Below, one piece after another: positions 35,406 through 42,966 of a stretch of 45,551 nt of DNA. The stretch is taken from assembly GCA_015061565.1 (NCBI GenBank), contig SUWI01000013.1:1-45551 (forward strand), written 5' to 3'. This stretch comes from Lentisphaerota bacterium. Lineage in GTDB: Bacteria; Verrucomicrobiota; Lentisphaeria; Victivallales; UBA1829. The notes under the pieces were generated by a model. That model saw nothing but the letters and a program-made list of their open reading frames with translations. It had not been told where the DNA came from and did no database searches. Position 1 is the first letter of the stretch; each line of letters begins with the position of its first letter. The position numbers were made by a program, and so were the translations under genes.

Positions 35406-36121
35406 TCAAAGTCGCGCAATGCTGGGATGACGGAGTCGCCACGGATATCCGTCTGACCGAAATCCTCCGCAAATACAATGCGAAAGCCACCTTCAATCTG
35501 TGTCCGGGGAACCTGTCGGAAGAAACCGTGCAGCCGTTCTGGACGGATCCCATGTCCCAGGGCTGGAGCCATTACGGCTTCCGGGGCGGCGCGGTCGGAA
35601 AGAAAGATCTGAAAGCGGTGTACAGCGGTTTTCAGGTGGCGAGCCATTGCTGGAAACACGAAAACGCAGGACTGATCCCGGATGCGGATTTTCTGAAAGC
35701 GGCAGTGGATGCCCGGCATTTTCTGGAAGATGTGTTCCAGCAGGAATGCCGCGGGTTCGCCTGGCCGTGCGGGAAACATACGCCGGAAACGGAACGTCTG
35801 CTCGCCGAGGCGGGATTCCGCTACGGTCGCACCACGGCGAATCTGGCCGATGTGACCTCAAATGAGAATCCGCTCGCATTGGCATCCAGCTGTCATTTTC
35901 TCAACTGGCAGTTCTGGAAGATCTTCGAAGAGGCGAAAAAGACGGGCGTTTTTTATTTCTGGGGACACTCCTACGAAATGATGGAATATCCTCCGCTGTG
36001 GGAACGTTTCGAGCAGAAGATCAAAGTTTTGAGCGAAGATCCCGAAGTGGAATGGGTCGATGTGATCGATCTGCCGGACCTCCTGCGCAAAAAACAGCCG
36101 ACTTCGGGTATGTTATCGTAG
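35402..36121 (+). CDS. Polysaccharide deacetylase-like (CE4/NodB-fold) protein
   Basis: A 239-residue protein with the NodB-fold metal-dependent deacetylase motifs: WDDG (Asp9, Asp10), SHCWKH (His82, His86) and FAWPCG (third motif). It has no signal peptide, unlike most cell-wall deacetylases, so a soluble sugar is the probable substrate. The ATG at 35402 overlaps the GH36 stop by four bases, with AGGAGA upstream; a longer in-frame reading from 35069 lies inside the GH36 gene and is rejected. It removes N- or O-acetyl groups; specificity is unknown. Confidence 0.85.
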   Translation: MIKVAQCWDDGVATDIRLTEILRKYNAKATFNLCPGNLSEETVQPFWTDPMSQGWSHYGFRGGAVGKKDLKAVYSGFQVASHCWKHENAGLIPDADFLKAAVDARHFLEDVFQQECRGFAWPCGKHTPETERLLAEAGFRYGRTTANLADVTSNENPLALASSCHFLNWQFWKIFEEAKKTGVFYFWGHSYEMMEYPPLWERFEQKIKVLSEDPEVEWVDVIDLPDLLRKKQPTSGMLS

Positions 36122-36149
36122 AAACAAGGTGAATTGCGATAGAAACCGG

Positions 36150-39100
36150 TCAGCGGACCGGCGGATGGTGGGCGATTTTCAGCGAGCGCAGCAGTCCCTG
36201 GAAAAAGGTGGTCTTTTTCTTCTGATTCGGATCGGTGCCGCCGAAACAGCAATGGGAAAGCCACAGCGAAAAACCGGTCTGCGGGAAAAATTCGCTTTTC
36301 CCGTTGACAGTCAAGGTAAATCCAGTTCCGTCATAGGAAAGCTCGATATGGTTCCAGACACGTTCTTTCGGAGACAGTTTTGACCGATGGATGTCCAGCA
36401 TGGAATAGCGGCTGGCGGGGTCATGCGGACGGCGGTTTTTGAAGTCGATCACGAACCTGCCGTTCTGGGTCCGCAGCTGGAATCCGGCCAGATATTTATT
36501 GCCGCCCTGGGAGAAATACAGCTGGTCCCGTTTGATGTCTTCCGGCTTGACATCCATGGTCAGCGTAAATCCGGTCCGCTGCGGAACCGCGGTCGGGGGA
36601 ATGCTGATGAACTGCCCGTTTTTACCGTTGAACCGCAAAGCCCAGAATCCTTCCGGCAGTTTTTCCCAGTCGGGCCGGGGCCGGCTCGGTTTTTTCAGGT
36701 TCATGGCGAGATTGGCCGGCCAGCTGGCAGCCGCCTGGGAATGGGAGGCCGCTTCGAAGCCGACTGCAATAGTGGTCAGACCGCCGAGAGTGGCGTAGAA
36801 TTCCCGTCCGGCATCCGTAATGAGCGCATCCTGTCCGAAAGCGGGATCGAATTTGTAGTCGACCGCCGGGACCCGGATTTGGTCCACATCCACGGGGAAG
36901 GAGCCGCGTTTCGGGGAATAGACCGTGATCCGGCAGTTTTTCCCCGAATCTTTCACCGGCAAGAACGGTTTGCTCCACCAGACCCGGCCGTCTTTGGAAA
37001 CCGCACGGAGCATCAGGACGCCTTCGGGAAGATCGGAAGTGAGCACGGTTTTGAACGCCGCTTTTTCCGAATTCAGGGGCAGGGGGAGCAGCAGGGGTTT
37101 GTAATAGGCTTCCACGCCGAAATGAATGCCGTCTTCGAAGGTTTTCACCTTGACTCCGTGGTTCCCCAGTTCGCGCAGCGGCAGTTCCCAGGAAAAAGTT
37201 TTTCCCTGATCCGGACCGTTCAGCCTCGTTCCGGAAATGACCAGGACTGCACTTTCGATCTCATTTTTCGGTATGGAAAACAGGGTTTCGCTCTGATGCC
37301 GGGTCAGCTGCATCTTCTTTTTGCCGAGTGGTTTTTTCCAGCTGATCTGCCGGTATTTTTGAGTCGGGTTGAGGATATAGCTGGAATATCTGGACTTGAC
37401 CGGTTCGAAATAGCAGCCGTCCCGAACACCCTTCAACTCGATCCGGCATTCGGTGATGACGCTGCTCAGACTGTTCATGAAAAGACCGGAGAGACGGTAG
37501 AGCTGCCGGGCCGGATCGTTCTGCAGGAATTCGTTCTGCGGGTCATACGAAAAAATCTCCATGGAGTTCTGAAGAACTTCGACCATGTTCAGCTGATGTC
37601 CGGGAAAATCCAGATCAGCGGCAAGGGCGACTTTTTCATATCCGGCGGACGATTCCCGGCTGGAAAACTTGACCGCTGCCCCGGAGGGGAACATCAGGTT
37701 GCGGAGCGGGGTGCAGAGCCAGCTGTAATCCCGGCTGACGGTCGCCCGGATGACCGAGGACGGCATCCCTTCCGAAACGATCCGTTTATTTCCTTTGAAC
37801 TGAATCGTCAGACGCGGACTGACGGAACGGACGGCGGCAAGTTTTTCCGCGGGGAGGACCAGCGTATGATCCTGAAGTTTTGCCGCGTCGAATTTCAATT
37901 CCTCCGAGCTGAAAAATACTTTGCCCCGGTGGTCGGTCAGTTCCGCTTTCACGGTATAGGGGCAGGAATTGTCCGTATCGGGCACGTTCAGCAGTTCCAC
38001 TTCGAAATCAGTGCCCAGAATATATTGACGCGGCTGGCTGACGATCAGGTTCGGCAGGGTAAGGTCGTCGCCCTCGAAGGGTTTCGGTGTCACTCCGTTG
38101 AGCCGGTCGCGGTAATACCGGGTGATGCGCGAATTCGCCATCGGCTTGCAGACGGTCGGTTCCAGGCAGGTGTCTTCGTTGGTCTCGTCCCATTCGATGC
38201 CGTGGATGAAATCGACCGGGTATTTGCTGCAGAGTTCGAGGTAATTGCGAAGGGTTTTGGTTCCCCTCCGGTCCAGCGTCTGACTGCCGTGGAAATAAGC
38301 GTAGCCTGCCTGGACGCTGAGTCCGAGGATCTTTTTGCCGTTGAATTCGGGCTGTGCGCAGACTGCGGCATAGAGCGGCAGAGTGACATTGTCGTAAAAT
38401 TCGGTGAAAAGCTGGCTGTCGCGGTCCGGCAGCCGGTTGCGGAACTGGATGCCGTCGCAGACCTTCAGAAATTCAGTCAGCTTGTCGTAATATTTCAGCA
38501 TGACGGTGGCGGGAACGGCTCGTTTGTGGATGTAATCATGGTAGGGGTCGCCATTGGTTCCCGGCATCGATCCGACGGCATGGACGAATGCCAGATCGAC
38601 CCCGGTTTTCTCCCGGATCTCCTGGAGGAAGGCGGCCGTCTTTTTCGGGTCGAACGCATCGGCGTTGTAGGAAAAGGCGACCGGTTTGCCGTTGAAATAC
38701 CAGGTCGGACCTTCGGCACAGCCTTTGATCTGCTTGAGGATGGAGGGGGTCAGACCGGTGAGACTCAGCCAGAAAACGGGGACGACTTCGCTTTTGTCTT
38801 TCCGGTTTTCCTTGAGTGCCGCGCGCCGGCAGACCAGCGGTGCGGCCCGTTTGCCCAGGATCGGGGAAAAACCGTCAAATCCCGCCTGCCGGATCAGTTC
38901 GATGCTTTTCAGAATGCTGGCATCCTGGAATTCCTCGCGGGTGTCTTCCCAGAGGTCGCGGCAAACAAACAGATTGTGGTCGAACCATTTCTTGTAAGTG
39001 TAATAGAGTCTGCCGGAACGGAACATGACCGGCTCGGTATAGAAGAAGCGGCGTCCCGCGGCCAGTTTTTTCCCCGCCGCCTGTTTTTTCAGACGGTTCA

Positions 39101-39254
39101 TCAGTTCGGTCCCGAGCCGGTAGTCTTCCTCGGAACGCGGGGTCACTTTTGCGGCTTTTGCCCGGATGTCGGCAAAGTCGGCCGCTCCCGCAAGGAAGAT
39201 TCCGGGCAAAAATACGATCAGAAAGACGAACGGCATTTTTTTCCACCAAGACAT
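36150..39254 (-). CDS. Large secreted GH71-like protein with C-terminal LamG domain
   Basis: A 1034-residue protein. The ATG at 39254 follows GGAGG and opens a signal peptide (MSWWKKMPFVFLIVFLPGIF). Residues about 70-420 look like an alpha/beta barrel related to GH71/GH99-type endo-enzymes (IRQAGFDGFSPILGKRA, VVPVFWLSLTGL, GKPVAFSYNADAF), with HGIEWDETNEDTC as a candidate catalytic stretch. Several beta-rich parts follow. The last 190 residues (WALRFNGKNGQFISIPPT; HIELSYDGTGFTLTVNG) form a LamG/concanavalin-like domain. Probably extracellular glycan degradation. The family assignment of the barrel is tentative. Third gene of the GH2-pseudopilin operon. Confidence 0.78.
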   Translation of the reverse strand: MSWWKKMPFVFLIVFLPGIFLAGAADFADIRAKAAKVTPRSEEDYRLGTELMNRLKKQAAGKKLAAGRRFFYTEPVMFRSGRLYYTYKKWFDHNLFVCRDLWEDTREEFQDASILKSIELIRQAGFDGFSPILGKRAAPLVCRRAALKENRKDKSEVVPVFWLSLTGLTPSILKQIKGCAEGPTWYFNGKPVAFSYNADAFDPKKTAAFLQEIREKTGVDLAFVHAVGSMPGTNGDPYHDYIHKRAVPATVMLKYYDKLTEFLKVCDGIQFRNRLPDRDSQLFTEFYDNVTLPLYAAVCAQPEFNGKKILGLSVQAGYAYFHGSQTLDRRGTKTLRNYLELCSKYPVDFIHGIEWDETNEDTCLEPTVCKPMANSRITRYYRDRLNGVTPKPFEGDDLTLPNLIVSQPRQYILGTDFEVELLNVPDTDNSCPYTVKAELTDHRGKVFFSSEELKFDAAKLQDHTLVLPAEKLAAVRSVSPRLTIQFKGNKRIVSEGMPSSVIRATVSRDYSWLCTPLRNLMFPSGAAVKFSSRESSAGYEKVALAADLDFPGHQLNMVEVLQNSMEIFSYDPQNEFLQNDPARQLYRLSGLFMNSLSSVITECRIELKGVRDGCYFEPVKSRYSSYILNPTQKYRQISWKKPLGKKKMQLTRHQSETLFSIPKNEIESAVLVISGTRLNGPDQGKTFSWELPLRELGNHGVKVKTFEDGIHFGVEAYYKPLLLPLPLNSEKAAFKTVLTSDLPEGVLMLRAVSKDGRVWWSKPFLPVKDSGKNCRITVYSPKRGSFPVDVDQIRVPAVDYKFDPAFGQDALITDAGREFYATLGGLTTIAVGFEAASHSQAAASWPANLAMNLKKPSRPRPDWEKLPEGFWALRFNGKNGQFISIPPTAVPQRTGFTLTMDVKPEDIKRDQLYFSQGGNKYLAGFQLRTQNGRFVIDFKNRRPHDPASRYSMLDIHRSKLSPKERVWNHIELSYDGTGFTLTVNGKSEFFPQTGFSLWLSHCCFGGTDPNQKKKTTFFQGLLRSLKIAHHPPVR

Positions 39255-39328
39255 GATGATCCTCCATCTGCAGATTATGAAATGATTTTTAAGCGAAACC
39301 GCACTGCCGTTTCCGGCGATGTTCCGGT

Positions 39329-40093
39329 TCAGTTGGCGTCGAAATACCAGCCGCGGGGATTGGTGTTGTGATCGCCGATCTCCCTGTCCCACGGATTGGC
39401 CAGCGATCCTTTATACAGAGCGGCATGACCGTCGAGATGCGTAATGCTGGCGGCGCCCTGGTGGCGGGTATGCGGGAATCCGTAGGAAGACTGGCTGGAA
39501 TCCCGGTAACAGCGGGTGACATGATAATCGCCCCGGTTGAACCTGGCGCCGTTGCGGGAATCCATGGCCGTAAACAGTCTGGACGGATGTCTTCCCGTAT
39601 TCGCTTTACAGTGGTAATATTGGGATCCGATACTGCGTCCGACTGTATGGGCCTCATAGGGAATGCCGTATCCGACATATGTGCCGATCACATTGGTCTG
39701 CGCCTTCGGGGAAACTCCCGTTTCGTCTTCTTTGCAGACCGCTTTCAAGGTCGGGCAGATGAACGGTGCAGCTGTGATCAGATTCAGCCGGATCAGGATG
39801 GTTCCCCAGGTGCGGCGGCCGGATTCATTTCCCTCGTAACCGAGATTGTTGCCGTAATTCGGCATGTAGCCGTTGAACATATCCATATAACCGTTGAAAG
39901 CGAGTCCGATCTGTTTCATGTTGGAGAGACACTGTGTGGTCCGGGCGCGTTCCCTTGCCTGGTTCAGCGCCGGAAGGAGCATCCCGGCCAGAATCGCGAT
40001 GATTGCAATCACTACGAGGAGTTCTATCAGCGTAAAGCTGCGCTTCCGCTGAAGAGATGAATGATGAGAGATGAATGATGAATGCTTGATCAT
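39329..40093 (-). CDS. Type II-type pseudopilin with H-X9-DG motif
   Basis: A 254-residue pseudopilin. The leader ([19 protein letters not shown]) is unusual: Ser/His-rich and encoded by a 14-bp tandem repeat. [19 protein letters not shown] starts at residue 20, with Ser at -1. H-X9-DG is H211, D221-G222; the Cys pair is TQC and ICP. GGAAGGGAAACAGAAC precedes the ATG. It lies 24 bases after the GH2 gene and 74 bases before the GH71-like gene. Confidence 0.88.
   Translation of the reverse strand: MIKHSSFISHHSSLQRKRSFTLIELLVVIAIIAILAGMLLPALNQARERARTTQCLSNMKQIGLAFNGYMDMFNGYMPNYGNNLGYEGNESGRRTWGTILIRLNLITAAPFICPTLKAVCKEDETGVSPKAQTNVIGTYVGYGIPYEAHTVGRSIGSQYYHCKANTGRHPSRLFTAMDSRNGARFNRGDYHVTRCYRDSSQSSYGFPHTRHQGAASITHLDGHAALYKGSLANPWDREIGDHNTNPRGWYFDAN
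40054..40081. repeat. 14-bp tandem repeat inside the pseudopilin leader
   Basis: GAGATGAATGATGA occurs twice in a row on the plus strand. Read in the gene it encodes the HSSFI/HHSSL leader residues. Its 14-bp period is not a multiple of three, so the two copies are read in different frames. Confidence 0.8.
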
Positions 40094-40117
40094 GTTCTGT
40101 TTCCCTTCCTTTTTTTG

Positions 40118-41743
40118 TCAGTGTTTTATGGTTTTCAAAAAATCTGCCAGTTTGTGCCATGAGAGTTTCGGACGGCGGTATTCATCGACAATGCCCTTGT
40201 TGTTGAAACCGCGGGCACGGCCGAAAATATGCGGACCGTTGACATACGACCGGGTATCGGCGAAAAGCCAGATCGCCACTCCAGCACAATCATCGTTTGC
40301 CGATACATATTTCATGACTTCGGTCAGCATCTCCGCCTGGTATTCCTCGCTCCAGTAGGTTTTCAGCGGGTCGCGGAAACCGAACAGCGCTTCCCCGCCG
40401 ATCTCCGTGATCAGGAACGGTTTGTCCTGCGGCATCACGGCGGAAAGTTTTTTCAGCCGCGGAAGAATTTTGTCGATCGTCGAGATCGTGTCGTAATTGG
40501 CATCATACCAGCCGGGATACGGGTTCATGGAAACGATGTCCACCAGATCCGTGCAGCAGTCTTCCTCGTATTTATTGGAAGAGAAGGAGATCAGCGTATG
40601 TTCGTCGATGGAGCGGATCCGGTCGTAAAGCGCTTTGATGACGGGACGGGTTTCCGGATACTGGCTGACGGTTTCATTCAGAAAGCCCCGGATGACCACG
40701 CAGGGGTGGTTGAAACTGTGGAAGGTCATCCGTCCGACCTGTTCGAGCTGCGATTTGACATAATCTTCCGAAGCGAGGTCTTTCGCGGGAATGCCCCAGC
40801 CGAGCGCTTCCTCCCAGACCAGGAGCCCCAGCCTGTCGCACAGATCCAGCGTCGTTTTCCGTTGGGGATAATGACTGCCTCGGACAAAATTGTATCCGGC
40901 ATTTTTCAGCAGATTGAGGTCGTAAGCGGCCATCTGCGGGGAGACTGCCGCCCCGGTCGCAGGATAACTTTCATGCCGGTTCACCCCGTAGAGTTTTACC
41001 GGTTTTCCGTTCAGCAGAAGTTTTCGACCTGAGGCTGAAAATTCCCGGATGCCGAAGTCCGTTTCGATTTTGTCATTGCCGGCGGACAGGGTCAGACGAT
41101 GGAGTTCCGGGTGTTCGCAGGACCACAGTTTGAAACCGGGCAGTTCCAGCGTGCAGTCCAGTTTCCCGTTTTCGAAAACCGCCTGCTGCCGGAATCCGGT
41201 ATCGAACGACAATTCCGCCGAGGTCGTTTTGGAGCTTGAAAATTCGGCCCGGACCCGGATTTTTCCCTTGCGGTAATCTTCGGTGGAAATGCGAACCTTC
41301 GAAATATATTCGTCGGGAATGCGGGTCAGCGTGACATCGCCGTAAATCCCGCCGTATCCGAAGAAATCGAAATTCGGGTGGAACTGCTCATTGAAATGGT
41401 TTTCCAGCAGAATGGTGAGCTGATGTTCCTTTTCCTCTCCGGCTTGGAAATAAAATTCTTCCGGCATATATGCGAACGGGAGTTCACCGAGCAGAACACC
41501 GTCCCAGAAGACTTTGCCGCAGATGCCGGCGCCGTCGATTTCCAGCCGGTTCATGCCGCCGGTTTTGACGGTCCGGGAATAGACCGCGAAGCCGCGTTTG
41601 CCGCAGTAAGGTTCGATCAGGTCAAAACATCCCGGAACGATCATGACATGTTCCTGCGGGGATTTCATGGCATCCGCGTCCGTATCGGAAAAATGGAAAT
41701 TCCAGATGCCGTTCAACAGGATTTTGCTGCGTCCACAATTCAT
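40118..41743 (-). CDS. GH2-family beta-glycosidase
   Basis: A 541-residue cytoplasmic-type GH2 enzyme (beta-galactosidase/glucuronidase/mannosidase group). Domains in order: sugar-binding jelly roll (1-145), immunoglobulin-like (150-240), barrel (245-541). Key motifs are NRHE (255-258), FLNE with acid/base Glu357, and ITEIGGE with nucleophile Glu447. It lacks the extra C-terminal domains of large beta-galactosidases. First gene of the minus-strand operon with the pseudopilin and the GH71-like protein. Its promoter (TTGTCT-16-TATATT) overlaps completely with that of the divergent AraC gene. The exact sugar is not readable. Confidence 0.88.
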   Translation of the reverse strand: MNCGRSKILLNGIWNFHFSDTDADAMKSPQEHVMIVPGCFDLIEPYCGKRGFAVYSRTVKTGGMNRLEIDGAGICGKVFWDGVLLGELPFAYMPEEFYFQAGEEKEHQLTILLENHFNEQFHPNFDFFGYGGIYGDVTLTRIPDEYISKVRISTEDYRKGKIRVRAEFSSSKTTSAELSFDTGFRQQAVFENGKLDCTLELPGFKLWSCEHPELHRLTLSAGNDKIETDFGIREFSASGRKLLLNGKPVKLYGVNRHESYPATGAAVSPQMAAYDLNLLKNAGYNFVRGSHYPQRKTTLDLCDRLGLLVWEEALGWGIPAKDLASEDYVKSQLEQVGRMTFHSFNHPCVVIRGFLNETVSQYPETRPVIKALYDRIRSIDEHTLISFSSNKYEEDCCTDLVDIVSMNPYPGWYDANYDTISTIDKILPRLKKLSAVMPQDKPFLITEIGGEALFGFRDPLKTYWSEEYQAEMLTEVMKYVSANDDCAGVAIWLFADTRSYVNGPHIFGRARGFNNKGIVDEYRRPKLSWHKLADFLKTIKH

Positions 41744-41775
41744 TTTACGGAAAAACCTCTGTTTCGATTTGAAAA

Positions 41776-41829
41776 AACATCTAATGTTCGTTATATTGAC
41801 AAATATAGCATTGATTTTTATATAGACAA
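41776..41829. promoter_or_regulatory. Overlapping face-to-face promoters of the GH2 operon and AraC gene
   Basis: Plus strand: TTGACA (41796-41801), 17 bases, TATATA (41819-41824), for the AraC gene. Minus strand: TTGTCT (41829-41824), 16 bases, TATATT (41807-41802), for the GH2 gene. The two share the same DNA, so only one polymerase can bind at a time. A dyad AACAT-CTA-ATGTT (41776-41788) just beyond is a candidate AraC site. Confidence 0.75.
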
Positions 41830-41863
41830 GGGTAATTTTTTGACATTTAATGGGAAAAATACG

Positions 41864-42712
41864 ATGCAGAAAAGTTCACGTTCGTTCTGTTTCTTCTGCG
41901 GAGGAAACAGCGCCTCCGAATTGAAAGTCCGCAGCTGCGGAAATTTCGTGCTGGTGCCGCCCGACCGCGAACGGGTCAAAGTCATCGACTTCGGCGAGAT
42001 CTACTGGCCGGTTTCCGGGCGCTGCTGTTTCCTGGCGGACGGTGTGAAACACATTCTCCGTCCGGGTTATGTCTGGTATTCCCCGCCCGGCTCGGAACAG
42101 AATTTCTATCCGCTGGAAACCTTCCATTACTGCTGGCTGACCGTTGCCGGGAAGGATGCCTCGTTGTTCTTTCAGATGCTGAATATGAAACCCGGCCTGA
42201 ACCCCGCCGGGGTGTGCCCGGAACACCTGTTCAACCAGTTGGGGACGAATTTCAATCCCATGACCGCGGAACACCGGATCACGGCGCTTTCGACCGCTTT
42301 CCGGATCGTGGCGCTCTGTTCGCTGAGAAACCACGGCCGTCACATCAAACGCCGGAATCAGCTGGAAGAGACCCGCGAACTGATCCGGCAGAATTTCAGC
42401 GATCCCGATCTGAGCATTGCCTCGCTGGCGGCGGGCATTTCGATGCCGTGCAGCAGTTTCAGCCGGGCGTTCCGGAAAAATTACGGGCAGACGGTTTCCG
42501 AATACCTGACTTACTGCCGGCTCCAGCATGCCGTCAAATTATTGAGTGAAACGGACTTTTCCATCATGGAAATTGCCGCGGAATGCGGTTTCGCCTCTTC
42601 GAATTATTTTACCAAGGTGTTCCGGCATCAGTTCGGGATCGCTCCCGGCAAATACCGCGAGCGTTATTCTCCTTTCTCTTCGGCGGAGATTCTGCCGGAT
42701 AATTTCTCTTGA
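41864..42712 (+). CDS. AraC-family transcriptional regulator
   Basis: A 282-residue AraC regulator with an N-terminal sensor domain (GEIYWPVSGRCCFLADG, GYVWYSPPGSEQNFYPLE) and a C-terminal double helix-turn-helix (SIASLAAGISMPCSSFSRAF; IMEIAAECGFASSNYFTKVF), ending GIAPGKYRERY. I chose the ATG at 41864 because it follows the promoter by about 33 bases; longer readings upstream run into the divergent GH2 gene. The ribosome-binding site is weak (GGGA). It likely activates the divergent GH2-pseudopilin-GH71-like operon and possibly the esterase/fucosidase genes downstream. Confidence 0.88.
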   Translation: MQKSSRSFCFFCGGNSASELKVRSCGNFVLVPPDRERVKVIDFGEIYWPVSGRCCFLADGVKHILRPGYVWYSPPGSEQNFYPLETFHYCWLTVAGKDASLFFQMLNMKPGLNPAGVCPEHLFNQLGTNFNPMTAEHRITALSTAFRIVALCSLRNHGRHIKRRNQLEETRELIRQNFSDPDLSIASLAAGISMPCSSFSRAFRKNYGQTVSEYLTYCRLQHAVKLLSETDFSIMEIAAECGFASSNYFTKVFRHQFGIAPGKYRERYSPFSSAEILPDNFS

Positions 42713-42966
42713 CCCCATTTTTTCGGATAAAATTACTTTCCGGATTTGCAATCAAATCTTTTTGCTTGTAAAGCGAATGACACAAAATTTTCCTCCTGCC
42801 AGGCAGGAGACAATCTTGGTGAAACAGTTTGAAGAGGATTTCAAAACGTTTCAGCTCATCTTGTTAAAAAACTTTCTGATGAGTTAAAAATATCGGAAAA
42901 TCCGAATATACCGATTGAAAATAATATGTTTTCGTGTATGTTACCGGAAAAACCAGGAGAATTGCA
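42713..42966 (+). promoter_or_regulatory. Region before the esterase gene: palindrome and promoter
   Basis: CTCCTGCC-A-GGCAGGAG (42793-42809) is a perfect inverted repeat with 8-base arms around one base; no T-run follows on the plus strand. TTGAAA (42915-42920) and TATGTT (42937-42942), 16 bases apart, form the probable promoter of the esterase/fucosidase operon. A short dyad CGGA-AAA-TCCG lies just upstream of it. AGGAG precedes the ATG at 42967. Confidence 0.55.

Noticed and set aside
36387-39371. A 994-codon open frame antisense to the GH71-like gene
   Set aside because: The opposite strand encodes a signal peptide, ribosome-binding site and recognisable LamG domain. The antisense product has no recognisable domain and is rich in Phe, Arg, Gly and Asp, as expected from the complement of GC-rich codons.
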